Shown here: positions 59,847 to 64,000 of the stretch, in pieces
How the letters are laid out: every line of letters begins with the position of its first letter
Position numbering within the stretch: the first letter of the stretch is position 1
NCBI GenBank assembly: GCA_039105265.1
Contig: JAPFFF010000001.1
Span: forward strand, 4,464,001-4,528,000
Length of the DNA stretch: 64,000 nucleotides
From: Tritrichomonas musculus
Lineage: Eukaryota; Parabasalia; Tritrichomonadida; Tritrichomonadidae
Direction of reading: 5' to 3'
Notes under the pieces: model-generated
Database searches by the model: none
What the model was told of the DNA's origin: nothing
The model's input: only the letters and a program-made list of their open reading frames with translations
Made by a program: the position numbers and the translations under genes

Positions 59847-60858
59847 TTTGAATTTATCATTTAACAGTATGGTTGATTTTTGAACTTTTTAATGAATACA
59901 TTATTTTAAAATTAGAAAAGCCAATAATGCCTTTATTTGAGATAAAACAATATTTGAGTTATATTTATCTTATTATCGCTTCAATATGCATCATTTAATT
60001 GATCGTGCTTATTTATCGAGAGTAAATTTCTTGTTAATATTCATGACTGTAATCTTCTTTAATTTTTATTGTATTCTTTGAATTCATAAATATTCTATAA
60101 AATCATTGAAATATTAGGTAAATATTAACGTGTATCTTGAAGCCAAAAAATACAAAACATATGAATAGCAATTCAAATACTGGAAAGAGGAATCTATAAT
60201 TCGTATCCATATTATTGAAAATTGTTTTCAAAACAAGAAAAATTACTGAAACATGATCACAAATACATGATATTTACTTTAAATAGTCAAGCCATCCTAA
60301 AAGCTTAAGATTAAAAAAAGTGCCTTTTTTTTATTTCAAACTTTGGCAAAAAGGGGAATTTTTAATTTAATATTTGCCCTTTATTTAAAATTTCAAAGTT
60401 TATTTTATAAAATTTGGTTTTGAATTATAGTATTGAAAAAAAATTGAAAGCTTTTTTTATTTGTCAGATTTCTCTTCTTCTCTTTTGAATGTCCGTTTAT
60501 TTATACAGGTTTTTATACGAATAAATATCATTTATATTAGAATAAATATTTTTTTATAGAAAAAGTGACTTTTTTATAATAAAAATTTGTTTTATGTAAA
60601 AACATAACGTGCTTTCATTTGATCAATACAATTTCAATAGATCCCGAGCACTAAATTTAATTTGTGTTATTTTTCATACAATTTATTTATTTTATTAAAT
60701 ATTTAATAATAAATTATATAAAAATTATTATTATAAATTATAAATTTTGTTAAATTTTACTAGTTTTACAATTTTATTTGGAGATATTAGTAAAATAGTG
60801 AAAATTGAAAAATTTCTGATAAAAATATTTCTGATATAAGAAAAAGTTTGTTTTTTTC

Positions 60859-60889
<31 letters not shown>

Positions 60890-61007
60890 TTTCACGCGGG
60901 GCTCTAATCTATGAATAATAAGCATTTTATTTGCTCAAAAATATAATTGATTTTTCAACTTTTTTTACTCCAAAAAAGATCCAAAACATTTGATAAATCT
61001 AATTGAA
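59847..61007. other. AT-rich sequence without recognisable feature
   Basis: About 1.1 kb of AT-rich sequence to the right of copy 2. It contains an A run of about 29 bases at 60859-60887 followed by the rare GC-rich word CACGCGGGGC. No open frame, inverted repeat or target duplication was found. Confidence 0.5.
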
Positions 61008-61902
61008 TAGGTGTGGCGATCGGAAGTGAAGTGTCAGAAAAAATGAAAAATCCATAGAATTGGATGATATTTTGTATTGGTGGATTAAATTGTAATATAA
61101 TATTTATAAAATTATTATTTTAAAAATTCTATGTAGCATTTCCAAGATATGAATAAATACGAAATTCAATTGAAAATAATCGTTTTTTCCTAATGAAAAA
61201 TGAAACTTTATTATATTTTTCCAACTTATGTAAAGATTCTCGAGTAAACAATATTAAAGAAAAAACATATGACGCCAAAAAAGAAAGTAGCTGCCCTAAA
61301 ATATAATTTTTAGAACATTCAATTTAGAAAAGATAATTTGAATTATATAATATAGGTAACTTGTGCTTAAAAAAATAAAATAAATATTTTACAAAGGAGT
61401 AAAAACAAAAGTCAATTCGTTTTTGCCAGTTTTGAATGAATTGGGATAAATAATTTTTATATTTTATTCATAATGAATTAAAAAAAAATTGTTTATTCCT
61501 ATTCTATAGAACATTATAAATTCCTTTCTCCAATTTCTTGATTGATTTATATGAAATGATAAAAAAAATAATATTTTATTTATTATTTTTTAAGTTTCAA
61601 TATTTTTTCCTGATAAATTTAAGCTATTTAAAAATATTCAAGTGGTTTAATATGCGAATGGCTTATAAATTTTTTATATAAAGCTTAAAACAAATCATAT
61701 TTTTTATATAACATGTCTTAAAATTGAATGAAAAAATCATTTATTTTATATCTTAAATTTCGCACATAGAATTTTATTTTTTATTCAAAATATATAATCA
61801 ATTTAGGATGCAACATTTAATTAATTGGTTTAATTTGTGATCTATGGATTTTTTAAGTTTTATTTCAATTTTTTGACACTTCACTTCCGATCGCCACACC
61901 TA
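61008..61902. mobile_element. TA-flanked MITE, about 0.89 kb
   Basis: Inverted repeats GGTGTGGCGATCGGAAGTGA (from 61010) and inverse (to 61900), about 27 bases perfect and then a shared AAAATCCATAG word offset by a few bases. The TA dinucleotides at 61008-61009 and 61901-61902 are the presumed target duplication. The interior is non-coding. Likely a non-autonomous Tc1/mariner-type element. Confidence 0.8.
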
Positions 61903-61904
61903 TC

Positions 61905-62646
61905 TATAGTGTTCCTAAAAAATATTGATAAGAAATGAATTCAATAGTTAATCGTCGTTAACAAAAGTTATTTTATTTTTAAAATTTTTAATTTAAAAAG
62001 TTAAATTTCTTATCAATATTTTTTCGGCAATTGAAAAAGTTGATTTTTTATTAAAAATTAAAATTAAAATCTTACTTGATTGCCTTGCACTTCGAAGCTT
62101 TGTTTCAATTTTTTTGGAAAAGAATCAATCAAAGAATTGTTTGTTGCTAAACTTAGATTATTCCATATAAAGAATAAAATGTGTGTTCAGGAAACATTTG
62201 CCATTTCAGCTCCAGGGATTTCAGGAAATATTATTGCTTTAACGCACATGAAATACTTGATTTCATTTGTTAATATTTGTGGTCGGCAGGGTTGTGTTTA
62301 TTCTGGTCTCCCTTCATCAATCTATTTAGCTACTGCTTTGACGCAATTTAACGAAATACTTAATGCATCAGCTGTTTTGCTTTTATTAAAATTGTGCGAT
62401 TGCAGAACCACTTGCGATTAAGTTATAGCGTTCGTTTGTATTTTTTGGTAAAGAAAACCGATAAATAAATAAAAGGTCAAAAGATTGACCAGCAATTGAT
62501 TCATGAATAGGTCATTAAATTTGAATGAATTTGAAACGAATTTTAAAATTCTCTCAAATTATTTTTAAATAAATTTTCTCAATTTTTTCAATGAAACATG
62601 AAAATTTCTCTCAAATTTCTTATCAATATTTTTTAGGACCACTATA
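61905..62646 (-). mobile_element. Tc1/mariner relic, 742 bp
   Basis: Inverted repeats TATAGTGTTCCTAAAAAATA (61905) and the inverse of a GTGGTCC variant ending at 62646, about 32 bases long with one or two differences and TA at the edges. A third, inverted copy of the repeat core lies at about 62005-62025, making a local hairpin with the left end. Minus-strand bases about 62066-62440 encode the N-terminal part of a transposase. Confidence 0.8.
62066..62440 (-). pseudogene. N-terminal part of a Tc1/mariner transposase (HTH), degenerate
   Basis: The minus-strand translation shows HNFNKSKTADALSISLNCVKAVAK, a typical mariner helix-turn-helix, then DEGRPE and CRPQILTNEIKYFM, the linker and second HTH start of the family. 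Several stops interrupt it, and the catalytic domain is missing because the element is internally deleted. The 113-codon plus-strand frame over the same bases is its shadow. Confidence 0.65.
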
Positions 62647-62787
62647 ATTGAATTCTGAGCATTGAATTGGACGAACTCCCATAAAAAATTGGAGTATTTT
62701 TGATAATAGATCGTATAACTGGAAACAAACAAATTTGGTGATTGATTATTTGAAATAAAATGATAAATGGGCCTGCTCTTCATTTAA

Positions 62788-63027
62788 GGTACAAATCCAG
62801 TACGTTTAGTAACCGCAATTTTTTTTGACATTCTCAAAGAATAAGATGACATGTTAAATAAAAAACGATTATTTTCATCCATTTCATATAACATGTCATA
62901 ATGTTTATTTAAATTGTAAAATAAGTGTCAAAAACAAACCTAGTCAATTTAAACTTTTTCAGAGACATGCAACTATTCAAATAATAAACGTTCTCCCATT
63001 CAAAAAATAACGTACTGGATTTGTACC
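62788..63027. mobile_element. TTAA-flanked MITE, 240 bp (piggyBac-type target site)
   Basis: Inverted repeats GGTACAAATCCAGTACGTT (62788-62806) and inverse (63009-63027), perfect over 19 bases, with TTAA immediately outside both (62784-62787 and 63028-63031). The TTAA duplication is characteristic of piggyBac-superfamily insertions. The interior is non-coding. Confidence 0.85.
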
Positions 63028-63346
63028 TTAAATATTATTCTTTAGTTTTCAGAATTTGAGAAGAATAAAAAAATTTTCAATTAGGTAAATTATTATTCTC
63101 TGAAAAAAAAAAAAAAAGCTAAACGGAAATTATTTCATAAATTCGTTTTCAATTTTTTGAGGATAAATAAAGATTAATTTTCCGAGCCTAATTTTTTAAA
63201 TAAATCACAGATTGGCTCAGAAAATAATTTCAAACAGAATGATGCAATTAGCTTTTATTCGTGAAAATTTTATTAAAATGCCATATAAAGCAACACAATT
63301 TTTTGAATACATTTTTTATTGAATTTTTTGAGGAAAAATATTTTAT

Positions 63347-63351
63347 TCATT
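63347..63351 (+). promoter_or_regulatory. Candidate initiator of the right-edge gene
   Basis: TCATT, with the presumed +1 A at 63349, five bases before the ATG at 63354. Both sequence and spacing fit the trichomonad initiator. It is a short motif, so supportive only. Confidence 0.4.
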
Positions 63352-63353
63352 TT

Positions 63354-64000
63354 ATGATTTTTCTTTCATATCTTCCAATATTTATGCTATGTGCTAAAGG
63401 ATATCCCAAAATTTCTGCTTTTTTCACGAGTGATTCATTTGCAACAAATATTGAAGACAAAATAAATGAATTATTTCAACAAATCATTGAAGGAACGCAA
63501 GAAATATGCAATGGAATCGCCGATGATGAAACCAAAACTGATTGTCTTTCATTTAAAAATTCATTTATCAATTTTTATACATATAATGGAAATGATGTTA
63601 ATCAAGGATTGTCTTGTGTTGCCAAAAGGACCGACATTTTATATTTCTACACAGATGGTATTTCAACAACGGTTGATTTCAATAATTTACCAAGCCACAT
63701 GACGGTTTTCTTCTCAATTTTTGATTTTTCATCTTTAACAGAAGAAGCCAAAATCGCCAAAATAATGAGTGACATTCGTTCGACCATTTTTTCACATAAA
63801 AAGATGAATTATTTTGAGACAATCAATAAATTATCATTATTATCAGGAGATGGCAAACCAACTGTAAGCGTTACCATTATTGGAGACATGAATTCAACTG
63901 TTTCTTTTTTGTGCATTGTTGGTTTGCGAGTGAAATTTGAAGGAGAAATAAATTGCCAAACTTTGTATTTACAGGAAGCTGTTTTCATATCTACAAAAAG
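63354..64000 (+). CDS. Putative secreted or surface protein, 3' end outside the window
   Basis: An open frame from ATG 63354 continues through the last base (215 full codons visible) without a stop. The N terminus MIFLSYLPIFMLCAKGYPKI has a short hydrophobic core and then polar sequence, a plausible signal peptide. The rest is a mixed alpha/beta globular sequence with scattered Cys (QEICNGI, TDCLSF, LSCVAKR, SFLCIVG, EINCQT) that could pair in an extracellular domain. I do not recognise the family. Coding character (regular third-position AT bias, no low complexity) is good, and a short initiator-like motif precedes the ATG. Transposon remnants end about 320 bases upstream. Confidence 0.7.
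   Translation, partial: MIFLSYLPIFMLCAKGYPKISAFFTSDSFATNIEDKINELFQQIIEGTQEICNGIADDETKTDCLSFKNSFINFYTYNGNDVNQGLSCVAKRTDILYFYTDGISTTVDFNNLPSHMTVFFSIFDFSSLTEEAKIAKIMSDIRSTIFSHKKMNYFETINKLSLLSGDGKPTVSVTIIGDMNSTVSFLCIVGLRVKFEGEINCQTLYLQEAVFISTK

Noticed and set aside
62080-62421. 113-codon plus-strand frame.
   Set aside because: The opposite strand encodes a recognisable mariner HTH region over the same bases, so this frame is its shadow.

Overview
The window reads as nuclear DNA of a parabasalid protist, most likely a trichomonad such as Tritrichomonas. This rests on very AT-rich sequence, long genes without introns, short spacers, TCATT initiator-like motifs just before some start codons, Asn-rich low-complexity protein and a dense load of DNA transposons. 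The species is inferred, not proven.

Bases 1-44,100 are a gene-dense host block. In order it holds a large protein cut by the left edge, an MGRN1-type RING ligase, an importin-beta-like karyopherin, the COP9 deneddylase CSN5, a SAPS-domain PP6 regulatory subunit, an inositol polyphosphate 5-phosphatase with a CaaX end, replication protein A large subunit, a P5A-type ATPase, a caspase-fold protein that seems to lack both catalytic residues, a 3,048-residue protein with 129 copies of an 8-residue repeat, a second P5A-type ATPase in inverted orientation, a UBE3A-like AZUL-HECT ligase, an 1,853-residue CCDC162-like protein, the ciliary transition-zone protein B9D2, and a Rab GTPase. No operon logic is expected. 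Shared themes are ubiquitin/NEDD8 control (three genes), membrane identity and traffic (5-phosphatase, Rab, two P5A pumps) and the flagellar base (B9D2, perhaps the CCDC162-like protein).

Bases 44,640-63,030 are a transposon nest. A MULE-like element with identical long inverted repeats (44,641-55,324) carries a transposase relic that has lost its catalytic core. A 480-bp family member (8-bp target duplication) is inserted in its left repeat. That copy holds a TA-type element, which in turn holds three further elements with exact 8- or 9-bp duplications. The right repeat is split at a TA by a 2,022-bp pogo-like transposon. Farther right are a SANT-DDE transposase relic, a second 480-bp family copy interrupted by a MULE-type MITE, a TA MITE, a Tc1/mariner relic and a TTAA MITE. 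Subtracting insertions returns native lengths of 482 and 479 bp for the two copies of the 480-bp family, which supports the boundaries drawn.

At 63,354 a host-like gene with a possible signal peptide starts and runs off the right edge. I saw no tRNA, rRNA, CRISPR array or virus-derived element.
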